Origin: Caprella mutica
Lineage: Eukaryota; Arthropoda; Malacostraca; Amphipoda; Caprellidae
Length of the DNA: 64,000 nt
Assembly (NCBI GenBank): GCA_947561585.1
Contig: CANNZV010000852.1
Coordinates: 62,001 to 126,000 of the forward strand
Reading direction: 5' to 3'
This document shows positions 12,204 through 23,500 of the stretch, piece by piece. Under the pieces are notes generated by a model. The model was not told the DNA's origin, did no database searches, and worked only from the letters and a program-made list of their open reading frames with translations. A program made the position numbers and the translations under genes. Each line of letters opens with the position of its first letter. The first letter of the stretch is position 1.

Positions 12204-14753
12204 CTAGATGAACTTTCTACTTCTCAAAGTACTTGATGCTAATCTTCTCACCGTGACATAGTAGTTGCATCGATCCCCTTTGCAACACTCGATACACCTC
12301 CAATCTTTCCACCAGATGTGGTCACAGAAAGGAAGGTACTGATTGATAGTTTCCTTACACTGCTTTTCAGTGGCACAGGACTTGCTGATGAAGTACTGCA
12401 TGGGGGCACCAATCTCCCAGAAAGGTTTGCCTGCAAGATTACAATTAGATATAAGAGTTGTGATTTTAAAAGAAATATCCTCATCATATTCCATGTGTTA
12501 TTGGAAGTGCAGAACATTAACAAATACTAAACTATAAGGAAAACTGAAAATGCTTAAATATCTATAACCAACTATCTGAGGAAGTTGTCCTAATAAATAA
12601 CAGGTGATTAGTGTTGGTCTACTATAGAATAGCAATAAGGAGAGTGAGTCACTTACTTCCCCATCTTATTTCTGAGAGGCAATAGTCCTGGTCAAAGCCA
12701 CAGGGCTCTACAGTCTGGGCACATTTACCCTCATTGTCTTCTTGCTCACTACAGACATAACACTCGTAGCTGAAGACTCCTGTTGATATAAAAGAGATAA
12801 CATTAAAGGTATATTCATTATGATTTGGGAACAGTTGTTTAAATAATGCAGAAGTGTGTTTAGAATATGTTTGATATAGCTTCTCTCTGAAGAGTTTATA
12901 CAGTATGGGCCACAAAAATGTTTCCGCTTTTTCAAATACTTGTATTCGTTCTTTACTTCTTTGCTTGTTAATTGCATGGTTAAGGTCCGCTTCATACTTG
13001 TATTTTTAACACCGCGGAAAAAAGCTCTTCTTAAAATGTGTTCACACATGCATTTTTTTTCTTGCCAAAGTAAAAATTTAATGTCATTTTTATATCATCA
13101 GCAAAATTATTGGATATTGACAACTTGCTGGTTGATTTTTTTAGCTTTTTGAAAAAGTTAGTGGGATTTTATGCACCAAATAGCAAATACAGACTGGTAA
13201 ATTGGAAATTTGTAAACTGTTCTTCAAGAAATCCTCTATTTGAGCTTCTGTTCAATGTTATCAGTAAAGTAAATGTAAATACAGGAGGAAATTAAGCCAG
13301 TCTGCAGAAACTGGTAATGTTTGCAGAGATCTCTATCTCATATTCTGATCACAGCTAGACTGTAGAATATGGAACCTTTTTCCAAGACTCTGCGGGACTT
13401 TTTGATTGAAATTTAGAAATTGGAGATCTCTGCGGGAGATCATGAATTAATTCCTATGTTACCATTAATTTAGCTGCGTCAGCCTGCGAGGCTGCGGGAG
13501 ATTCTGAATCTGATGTTGAGAGTCAGTCAGTCAGAGATTAACTCTCAGTCTCTCTCAAAATAAAATCTCTGCGGGAGACCAGTCTGCAGAATATGGGATA
13601 TTTTTAACATTTTCTGTGCGAACAATCCTTAATTTCCTCCTATATTTACATGTATTTTACTGAGAACAGGAGCCAAAATAGAGGATTTCTTGGAGAACAC
13701 TTTACCAGTTCTTACAGTCTGGGCAGCCAAGTAAAATAGTATGTCTCATAAACTCCCCATTTGCCTGTCCAGCTCTCTCCAAAATTCTACAAATTCTCTC
13801 CAAATTGATCAAATCATTATTAATTCTCTCCAAAATAACATTGTAGCATAGGAGAAAAATAGATAAAACTCGCCATTTGCAATTGAAGGGCTCAGAATAA
13901 CTGTCACAAACTCGCCATTTAAATGGCGAGTTTGGACATGCTTTATTACTTGGCTGGGCAGGAGATTGAGAAGAAACACATTCTGGAGACTGGCCATGTA
14001 TACCAGTCTGTTTTTGGTGGTAAATTCCACCGACATGTCGGTGGAATTTTTCCCTTTGAAAATTGAAATCTGGCAAAGTCAGTGGATTTTTAGCTATTTA
14101 TTCCTATGTTGTGTTACCATAATTTTCGTTGGATAAATTGGGAAAATGTTGGTGGATCAGTCAAATTATTGGAAATATATGGTCAATTTTTCCAGCATTT
14201 CGAAAAAGTCAGTGGGATTTTCCGATTTTGTGCACCAAATACAGACTGGCATGTATAAGATAATAAGAGTATGTCAGTTAAAGCCAATTAATTGGCTTAG
14301 ATTTCAAAAGGTCAAATATCAGATATGTCTAATTGGCTTTAAATTTTGAATTAATTCCTATGAAGTAGGTATGTTCCCATGTTAATTTTGGCTTGAAATT
14401 TTCAAAAACTGAGCCAAATTGGCTTGGCCTTGGCTCAGACTTTTTGTGAAATTTTGACTCTAAAAATGGCTTACAATTTTCCAGCCTCTAAAACATGACA
14501 GACTGGGTTCACAGTAAAATTAATGTAGATATAGAGATTAATTCAGAAGTGTTTATAGCAAAATTAATGTAATCAGGAATTAATTCAAAATGAAAATTGT
14601 CTGTAGAGAATATCCTAAATATCTCCCATATTCAGCAGAGTGTAGACTGGCTGAAACTTGGATATTGACATAAATACTTTACAAAACAAGAATAATGAGC
14701 TTACCTGATAGTGTACATAAAAATAAAATTAATATTTCTGATTTGAGAGGCAT
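12204..14753 (-). CDS. Secreted Ly6/uPAR-fold (three-finger) protein, 3 exons, 132 aa
   Basis: Exons on the minus strand: 14705-14753, 12657-12779 and 12204-12430; phases 1 and 1 join cleanly to 399 bp with the stop. Residues 1-20 (MPLKSEILILFLCTLSG...) form a signal peptide. The mature part has twelve cysteines, starting with CYVC and ending with CCKGDRCN, the CCxxDxCN signature of Ly6 proteins. Insect members of this fold act as neuronal or junction proteins (quiver/sleepless, boudin, coiled), but no specific orthologue is recognised. The visible C-terminus (TLRSRKFI) is basic, not hydrophobic, so no GPI signal is seen; the protein is probably secreted, unless another 3' exon exists. Intron 1 is 1.9 kb and full of modular repeats. 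Confidence 0.85.
13090..14640. repeat. Palindrome-rich modular repeat block in the Ly6 intron
   Basis: A patchwork of short modules, each often ended by CCAGTCTG or CAGACTGG, which also occur in the block at 59.9-64 kb. Visible palindromes include CCACCGACATGTCGGTGG (about 14029-14046), AACTCGCCATTTAAATGGCG (about 13908-13931) and AAGCCAATTAATTGGCTT (about 14281-14298). Module words shared with the other block include CAAAGTCAGTGG, TAGCATAGGAGAAAA and GGTGCACCAAATACAGACTGG minus one base. No coding capacity. Confidence 0.7.
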
Positions 14754-16426
14754 TATGTATATATATAAACCATTATTTAAAAAACAAACGGTGAGTCAAA
14801 CAGTTAGGTAAATTTCTGGTTTCAAAGAAATGGGTGGGGCATTTATGTAAACAGTGCCGCAGGAGAACTCAATCAGAAGTTTCCGATTTAATTTGTTAAT
14901 TAAATTACCAAGATATTGTTGGCTTGAATATATATTTGTACTAGATAACTAAACTCCCATTTAATAACATATGAACTTTATGAGTATCGGTTAACTGATT
15001 TATTTATGAAAAAACTAACAGCTCCCCTATTATATTTACTCAATATTTAACTGTATTGCACATTTGACAACTCAGTTTAACTCCAAAACTCACTTCAAAT
15101 GATCGCCAAACATAATGGTGTCAGTATAGTTCCAGCTAACTGCACAGACAGTTTTTATGCAATGGTGACAATTTCCACATTTCCCTTGCTAATCTAATTT
15201 TTTTTATAGACACTTGGAAGCCCAATATCGTGTGGGTGTGAAGTTTTTGATCCATATTATATAATCTGTTTTGTGTTAAATGTAGTTTATGTTAATTTAC
15301 TATTAATAATTTTTCGTGTAAGGTATAAAAAATAGTTGGATTTAGATCAGTGTTTCGTTCAAGACCCCGTGACGGCTATAACCAAGGCCATATGGCAGTG
15401 ATCGTGCAGCTGTTGGTAGTAATAGTACGTAGAATCAGGATACAGTAACATATATATTCCTGTACCCTGCGTAGAATAGGATTTTTTTCCCATAATTTTA
15501 AAATTACTCTGAACCTGGGTCGTGATGCCATTGAAATTTAGGGAAAATTGAAAAATTTACTATGAAGCGAATTGTATATATTTAGTTAATTATCTTCTTG
15601 ATAGTTGTGTCAAGCAATTCCATACGTATATATTTAAAAAAATCTATTGGTTGTATGGCAACACTGGACACTACACAGAAGCGTTAATTCTTTTTATAAA
15701 AAAAACTGATTATTTCTTATGCCGATTCTACAATGTATCACTCTGTCGCCATATAAAATCTTATATAACTTGTAAAATGAAAAAAATACATTTTCCACTA
15801 CTTCAAATCTCTTTTGCAGGCTTTAGTGACAATTTCATCACCTATAAATGGTGGCGGTGTTTGATCTATCGCGCAGTGAGCGATCACAATTTCATGGCAC
15901 TCGCCATACAGCATTGTTCGCTATTAGAGAGAAAAGGGGCGGAGTTAGAGAGAAAAATAAGAAAACTGTGGCGACCGCCACAATGAAATATGGGCTTAAA
16001 ACAGTACCTCACATGGTTTTATTTAGCCTAAAATAATTCAAAATAGGTTAGGTCCAAATAATAATTAATTTTAAGTCCAAATTGAAAGAATGTAGCTGCG
16101 CCGTCTCTTTTGAATGTCAACTAGGTAGGCACAATCTCTTTAATAATAAATATTCAGGTAAGGATAGAAAATTATTAAAAACTTAATTGTTATATAAGCT
16201 ATAATATATTTCATGTATTCATTTAGAACTTAATGAAAGTCGAACAAATCGATGAAATTCTAACCAGAAACCAAAACAAAGAGCATAAAATCTGCTTCTT
16301 CATCATATTAGTGTTTCTGTTTCGTACTATTGTGGCCTATTGGGTATCAAAAACTTAAACAGCATTTACAAAATATATGCTCATGTAGCTAAATTTTCTG
16401 CAATTTTGAGATTGGTGATCCTAGAC
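14754..16426. other. Intergenic region upstream of the Ly6 gene
   Basis: Should hold the Ly6 promoter. A locally GC-richer stretch with CpG dinucleotides (15838-15990, GTGGCGGTG...GTGGCGACCGCCAC) contains a partial inverted repeat. Open frames over it (to about 16036) have no recognisable protein family and I do not call a gene. Confidence 0.4.
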
Positions 16427-17134
16427 CAGGGGTGGGCACACATTGTGTTATTCAGTGCCGAAAGATGGAATCTCAGTGCCAATTTTCTTTTCGTTTTCTA
16501 AATTTCTGGGATACTGAGTATTTATACAATGAGGTGGTATATTTAATTGAAGTACGAACATGTACAACGGTACATAGTTTGCGCATAAATATTGGTAGTA
16601 TATTTATCATTTGCATTAAAAAGAATTAATAAATGATATATAAAGAAATTTTCTTCATGTGAAAATATCACAATAAAAACAAAAATAAGCTATCTTGCAT
16701 AAGTAACTCATAAATTCACAGGATAAATTACTTACCTAACTTATTAAAAATGGGAATTAAAAATGATTGCATAAATATTTACCACAGTGTTTGAATATCC
16801 CAAGATAAGCGTATGAAAGATATAAATTTAACTGATCTTGATAAAAAGAGACAGAGGTAAATAAATTAAACACCGGCACTATTGTAACAATAAACAAAAA
16901 TTTCTTATTAAGAGATAAAATTTACTATCAAAGTATCAAGGTCATTCATTACAAATATACTGTTCTTCAATTAGTTGACCATGCACTTCTATATTATCCT
17001 TTTAATTTATAGAGCAGTCATGGCTAAAAATTTTTAATTTTTTTTGGAAGAAAATAAAGCACCATTTCCCGGGTGGGCAGTGGTGCCGTTTTGAGTGCCA
17101 AAATAGCACTGAGTGCTGCATTTGCCCACCCCTG
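16427..17134. mobile_element. Non-autonomous hAT element with intact 8-bp target duplication
   Basis: The ends are CAGGGGTGGGCA at the left and TGCCCACCCCTG at the right, the classical hAT terminal form. Both sides carry the same 8 bp, TCCTAGAC (16419-16426 and 17135-17142). The element is 708 bp, AT-rich inside and has no transposase frame. Subterminal words AGTGCC/GGCACT repeat near both ends. Confidence 0.92.
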
Positions 17135-17274
17135 TCCTAGACCTCAGTACTACAATATTAAGTAATATTTTTTTTAAAGTTTAGTTTAAAGTTTCTTAAA
17201 AAGTTTAAAGTAAAGGTAAAAATATTTTTTATCAATAAAATTATCTATATGGAGAGTAACTTCAATTGCCTTTT

Positions 17275-17502
17275 CTATTGATGGTTCTTCACGACATGTT
17301 TCTTGAGGTTGAACTGCCTCTTGGTCCTATATTGACAGTAAGGACAAGCGAAAGGCTTTTCGCCAGAGTGAGTCCTGAGGTGTCTCGTCAGGTCGGAATT
17401 ATTCCGTAAAGTCTTGATGCTGCAATGGGGACAACTTACTCTCTTCTTGGAGTACACCCCAGTGTCTTCAAATGACTGCTCGTTCTCGGATCCGTCAAAA
17501 AC
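17275..17502 (-). CDS. Variable zinc-finger exon V34 (last in the array), 75 aa
   Basis: Acceptor TCAATTTTAG precedes [10 protein letters not shown]. Finger 1 is C24,C27,H41,H45: the spacing C27-H41 has 13 residues, one more than the standard 12 ([13 protein letters not shown]). Finger 2 is C53,C56,H69,H74. Predicted contact residues (-1,2,3,6) are N,S,D,R and R,F,N,K. The linker is SGEKPF. It is most similar to V32, which shares the 13-residue spacing. Confidence 0.88.
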   Translation of the reverse strand, partial: VFDGSENEQSFEDTGVYSKKRVSCPHCSIKTLRNNSDLTRHLRTHSGEKPFACPYCQYRTKRQFNLKKHVVKNHQ

Positions 17503-20500
17503 CTAAAATTGATGAGAAAAGTTAACGTTAAAGGAATAAAATGAAGTTTTAAAATGGAGATATTCGAATATAATAGCAAGGAAGAGTAGAAAGAATTCTA
17601 TTTTGAATAAGAGAAAAAGTATAGAATGATCATTTTACTAATATATTTTAATGAAAAATGAAGAGTATAGTTACATCAAAGTATTTACATAGTAAACAGA
17701 ATAGTATAGTACCCCAGTTACATGTATTATTCAAATTTATTCTGGGTAGGCTGTGACGTCATGTATGTAAACAAGAGGTCACGTCATAGTAAACAGAATT
17801 GCTGTGGGTCACGTGGAATAGAGAATTAAGATGGCGACCGATCTGACTAATGATCTAATTATCTTGAATAAATCGTCTTCTTCAAGACTAAAAATTTGTT
17901 ACTATTTTGGGTGTAAAAAGACCAGTCATTTTTTAATTTTCGTCCGTATGACGACTATAAAGATTTGATAATAGCATGCGGTAATGTGGAATTTAAAAAA
18001 AATATCACCGAAAACGTTATTTAACAAAAGTTGGGTGTGTTGCAGCCATCTTTTGTGTTTGTACTGTACGTACAAACGTACGCACAATTGTTGACATGTG
18101 ACGTCACAGCCTACCGGGACACGCGTAATATCCCCCCTATAGCTCTGGGATACTATATATTCTCTGTACTGTGGTATTTAAGAGGAGTGAATACTAATCT
18201 GCAACATACTTTATTATAGTACCTACTACGCGCCTTTCAGTGAAATTGAGAAAACTCACCTTAATTCATTCTTCACAATAAATAATAATGACATAAGCGG
18301 GATAATGATTTGTAGAAACCAAACTTGTAATAAATTTGGAACCCAAATAAATGTAATTTGCACATAAAATACATTTATTATACTAGGGGTAAAACTAGAG
18401 GTCATGGAATACACTCAAACAAATTAATATAATCTAATTACCTAAAAATTATAAATAAACATAACCCAATTTTTGATAAATGATATATTAAGTAATATAC
18501 CTACAGGAGGTTCAAAAAATATTGTTCATAATCCTAATCAAATAACTATCTAACTCTTTCTTTTCATCAAATCTTTTTTGAAAAAATACCATTTTTCATA
18601 GTCAATACTCTTAAAATTGGCTAAAACTTAGAAAGTAACTAAATAAAATTAGCTTTCTTAAACTGCAAGAATTAAACAAACTAAAAGTAACGTTAGAGAA
18701 GATCAGAAGTGGCTTCTACAAAGGGGTGCCATTGGTGTGATGTTTTCTGGCGATGTGGTCCCTGAGGTTGCACTGTCTGTTGCACCTGAAGAGGCAGAAG
18801 GGGCACCCAAAAGGTTTCTCCCCGGTGTGGATCATAAGGTGCCTCTTAAGATGGGCACTGCTCTGTAGTTGCATGTTACATACGGGACAGCAGTCCTTCC
18901 CACCACTCAATGACTTGACGTCTGACAGTAAAATCTCAGGCATCAAATTGAAGACGGTGGTAACCTTAAGAAACATAAGAAATACCTATTTAAAATAATG
19001 TAAAGTTTGTATTTTATTTATTGGACTTCACTATCAAAGATCAAATCGCAAAGGACAATAAATACAAAGGACCATGAAGATACAGCAGTTATTAGTGCAG
19101 GGTTCATGGATGGAATAAAGCTACTCCGTGAATATTGTCACATACACATAGTGACAGAATATAAAGAAAAGACACACACACAGAGGAAAATGAAGAGTTG
19201 AGAATATGTTAAACTTACCGAATCTAGGAGATAAACATTAGCAAATTTTGAAAATACAAAAACATAATTTGTTACCTTGCAACATTTTAATTTTTTTCAA
19301 TTTATTTAATATAGAATATTACGAAGCAACAGGACAGGAAGGATTTCAAAGCAGAGGGGAAGTCTTGAAAGCTTTAACTTGATAGAAATGTAGAAGAAAA
19401 ATGTGATTCAAGGAGTTTTGAAGGTATGACTTATGAGTATGATGCAAATCCAATAAAAGTGAATTAGAATGAAAATTTAATAGTGCTGAAAGAATATTTA
19501 TAACACACGATAGAAAAAGGAAGAAATAGGTAGAATAAGTAAAATAAAAGAGAAGTAAAGTGACAGGGTGAAGATGATACAGAAAATAATCTGAATTAAT
19601 TAATTTAGTTAGGAGTTCAAATTTCACATCTAATTAATATCAAAAGTTTCTAAAAAATGTCATGAATAAAAACCTACCTCCTATGAAAGAATATTACAAT
19701 GTAACCTTGAATTTACAAAATAATAATGAAACAGAATTTACAAAATAAAAAGCAGGGAAAACTTAGTATAGCTACTGCATTTCCTTCGACTCAATGCAGG
19801 TTATTTTCAAGTGCATATTAAATTATTTTACAAATGACACCAGTGTTTTATTTAAAATAATAATAACTTGCAAAGGAGTAAAGTCAACTATGGAAAAGCA
19901 TCCTTTGATTGTGTGTGTCCTATAGCTTCCTGGTAGGTCCTTTACACACAGGCGTATTACTCATGCCGCATGGAAAACGCTACGAATGAGTAAACGTATG
20001 TGTTTTGTATATCCGCTCAAATAGGTAGTTTTTCATGCTACATTTTTGTTGAAAAATAAAACAACCCGTGTGAAATAAGTCTTAGTGTGTGTCCTGAGAA
20101 TGTTTTCTTTGGACGTGTTCCTTGAGGTTGAAGTGTCTCTTGGTCTTGAAGTGACAATAGGGACAGCTGAAAGGGTTCTCTCCAGAATGGGACAGGATGT
20201 GGCGTTTGAGGTCCGCGTTGTTGCGCAGCGTCCCTATGTTGCAGTAGGGACAACTTTTCTTCCTCTTGGTGGGGTTCTCTGCAGCCCAATTGTAGTCAGC
20301 GAAGACCTTGAAAGCAATGACACTCAATCAAACAAAAATGAAGCAATATGCAGTAGGTAGGAAGATGGTTAAAAACAATACAGATGAGCTAGCTACTTAC
20401 TTTTATCAATTTGATGAACAAATTACCCACTCATTCTAGACAAGCTCATGTATGAAGAAAAGCTACTTCGAGACATTTAAAGGAAATCACTAACGCAATC

Positions 20501-23500
20501 CTGTAAAAAAGCCTTTACAATTAACTCTACACCGCTAGATTTTCTAAAAAAACTGTTCTTAGAGCGCATACTTTTTCTGTTCACTATTAAGGTCAATGAA
20601 ACAACTAAATTTTTCCTTCTTCAACTTATGCTTTCAAAATATTCTAACTAAACGACAACATAGTTTAGATAACATAAAGACAATAGAAGAAGGTGATGCA
20701 GTGTCCATACCTAAAGAAACATTAATTTTCACTCTTAAGGGCCGTACACACGCAGGTTTTTTAAGTCTTTCCACCAGACTTTTTGCTAAGCTCCTCCTAT
20801 TTTTTCAGCATTAATATAAGAAAAAATTGTATAAATCGTATAAAACTATAAATATTAGTTGGTATCCATGATACCTGCAGGTATCATGGATACCAACTAA
20901 TATTTATACGATTTATACAGTTTTTTCTTATATTAATGCTGGAAAAATAGGAGGAGCTTAGCAAAAAGTCTGGTGGAAAGACTTAAAAAACCCTGCGTGT
21001 GTATGGCCCTTTACAATTGAATAAAAGGTGCATTGATTGAGTTACTTTTTAGCTCCAATAATTCAACATTTCTAAGAAGTCTGTTTCTAGAGACGTCAGA
21101 GTTTTATTTACTATGTGTAAGACTGTATAGCCTTATTAATTATTAATAAATTATTCTACATAACATTTGGTACAGCTTTTTCACTTAAGATGGATGGTGA
21201 AAGTTTTCTTTATCCTTAAAAATAAATATTCAACTAAAACTTAATTTGAACATATTCTACATTTTAAAAATAATTTATCTAAAAATAGATAGCTTTAAAA
21301 TAAATATGCAGTACCACATGTCAAGATGTCTGAAGTAAAATTATATAGAACATTTAGATGTAGCTACCATAATTAACTTAAAAATAAGTTATGGGCTGTT
21401 ATTTGAAACTACTACAAAAAACATAATATGAAGAAATCATCGCATTTTTTAGGCACAAGTAGCAAACTGTATAATTACTATAACTTTTTTTCTCCTGTCT
21501 GTTACCAACGAAGTTAATCAGTCAAGGAAAAGATGCACCATATCGGGATGTCTAGATCTCAAATGTAGTTTGAGTGCATGTCTGTAGTTTGAGCTGTAGC
21601 CACATGCAGAGCATCTGTAGGGTCTCTCGTTGGAGTGAACTTTGAGGTGTCTTTTGAGTTGGTTCCTACCGGCCCACTGCTTGAAACAGACGGGACAGAC
21701 GAAAGGAGGCAGATCGCAAGACTTAGCTGGTGATAGAGATAAATTATCTTCAAAATCCATACCGCCCACCTGATGAACAGAAAGAACACTAAATGAATAT
21801 GTTTCTGAAGAACTCGACAGAGTGGATTTACTTCATCGTGAAGAACCTAAGTCATGCGCAAGAAAAACAAAACTGGAAGAGTGAACAAGAACAGCCTAGA
21901 TAAGGATGAAATAAACATGCATTGTCCACGCTTTGGAGAGTGATATTTTATAAAGAAAAATTCAAAGAACTTTTGATAACAAAACTCCAACTACTGCCAT
22001 ACTAATTATAAATGAACAATCGTTTTGAACTTTTAAATTTAGTTGGAACGTTCAAGAAAGCATTGCAAGATTGTTTAAAGAGATATCTAGTTATCTTAGT
22101 AAAGTTGCACTCGTTAGCTATTTAAGATATTTAAATTTAATGTACCTACTTATTTTGAACTCTATGGCGGAATGTTCCCTTATATCTAAATTCCAATATT
22201 CTTGCTCCCTACCTACCCAAATATAATTACAAATTGAAGTTCATGGAGAAATCTGACATCTCTCTAAGACCATTTTTATGTGCTATGAAAACTGACAAAA
22301 TTCAAAATGAGAAAAAAAGACCAAACACGTTTCACATTCTTTATGTACAAAGTCAAGCACATTGTCTGAGATAAATAATGAAACATAAGACAAATTTATT
22401 GGCTAAAAACCTTAATAATAAAAATTCAAAGTAGCAAAAAGTGAACTACCAAATAAGAGTAAACCTAAGAATCCTAATATAATAATACCAACATAGTACA
22501 GCCTCCTATTACAATATACATTTTGAAATTGAAATAATCTTTCATTCTTCTTCAGTAAAAGACGAGTAAATTATCAAGAGTGAGTTTTATTTAGGAAGAG
22601 CATTGTAGGAATGTTTCCTAGCGATGTGCTCTTTCAGGTTGAACAACCTTGTTGTTCTGAAGGAGCAGAAGGAGCAGGCGAAGGGTTTTTCCCCAGTGTG
22701 GGTGAGAAGGTGCCTTTTGAAGTCAGCCCTTCGTCGGACCACCATGTGACAGTAGGGACAACAGTCAATATTTCGGGGGATGTTTTCGCTGTTCACAAAC
22801 TCGGGCAGCAATTGGTTCAATTTGGCGACCTTAAAGTGTAAAATAAATAGAGTTCAAATAAGAAACTAAATTGTATTTATGCTATAACTATGAACCAGTA
22901 TAATTTAGAGAGAGAGAAGCGTCTTCTTTGGAACCAAAGGCCACAAGGGAAGAAAAAGGAAGATAAGAAAAAGGCTTTGGAATAAGAAGTTATTTCGTGA
23001 ACATCATTAATATTGAACACTTGATTAAATAACATTGATGGAAAGAAGAATAAAAAACATGAAACTAAAAATGCCCGACTACTACATTGCAGAAGAAGAA
23101 GTGTTGTAGAAAGTGGTCTGTGAAAGTACGATCTCTAAGTACAAGAACTCACGAATTTCACGTTCTGAAAATTTTCAAATTTGAAATATATGTGGAAACT
23201 GGAGAGTAAGGAGAGAGCAAATTAAATATAAATTATATAGTAAATCAAAAGAGCAATCAGAAGTGAAGATTAAATGTTCTTTTCAATAACTTTTAATCAC
23301 TGTATAATATCAGTCTTTGATAGTATGAAGTTAATGATTGCAGTAACATTCATCATATAGTTGCTATTGAGAGTTTTCTATACATTTGAGAATACGTTAT
23401 TTGTAGCCAGCAAATATACTATAATACTTTCATTGTTACAGTTTACATCATATTTCAACATAGATATCTATATATTCCTAACACACATAGCTATTTCCAA

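Noticed and set aside
15357..15420. Copy of the intronic array element outside the array (CCAAGGCCATATGGCAGTG)
   Set aside because: Only about 20 bases resemble the element; without alignment it cannot be separated from chance.
15651..16036. Possible small gene in two overlapping frames
   Set aside because: No homology recognised, no splice or start context, and the region looks like an inverted GC-rich patch.
19346..19627. Minus-strand 93-codon hydrophobic frame
   Set aside because: Phe/Leu/Tyr-rich translation of AT-rich intron between V33 and V32; no acceptor or domain.
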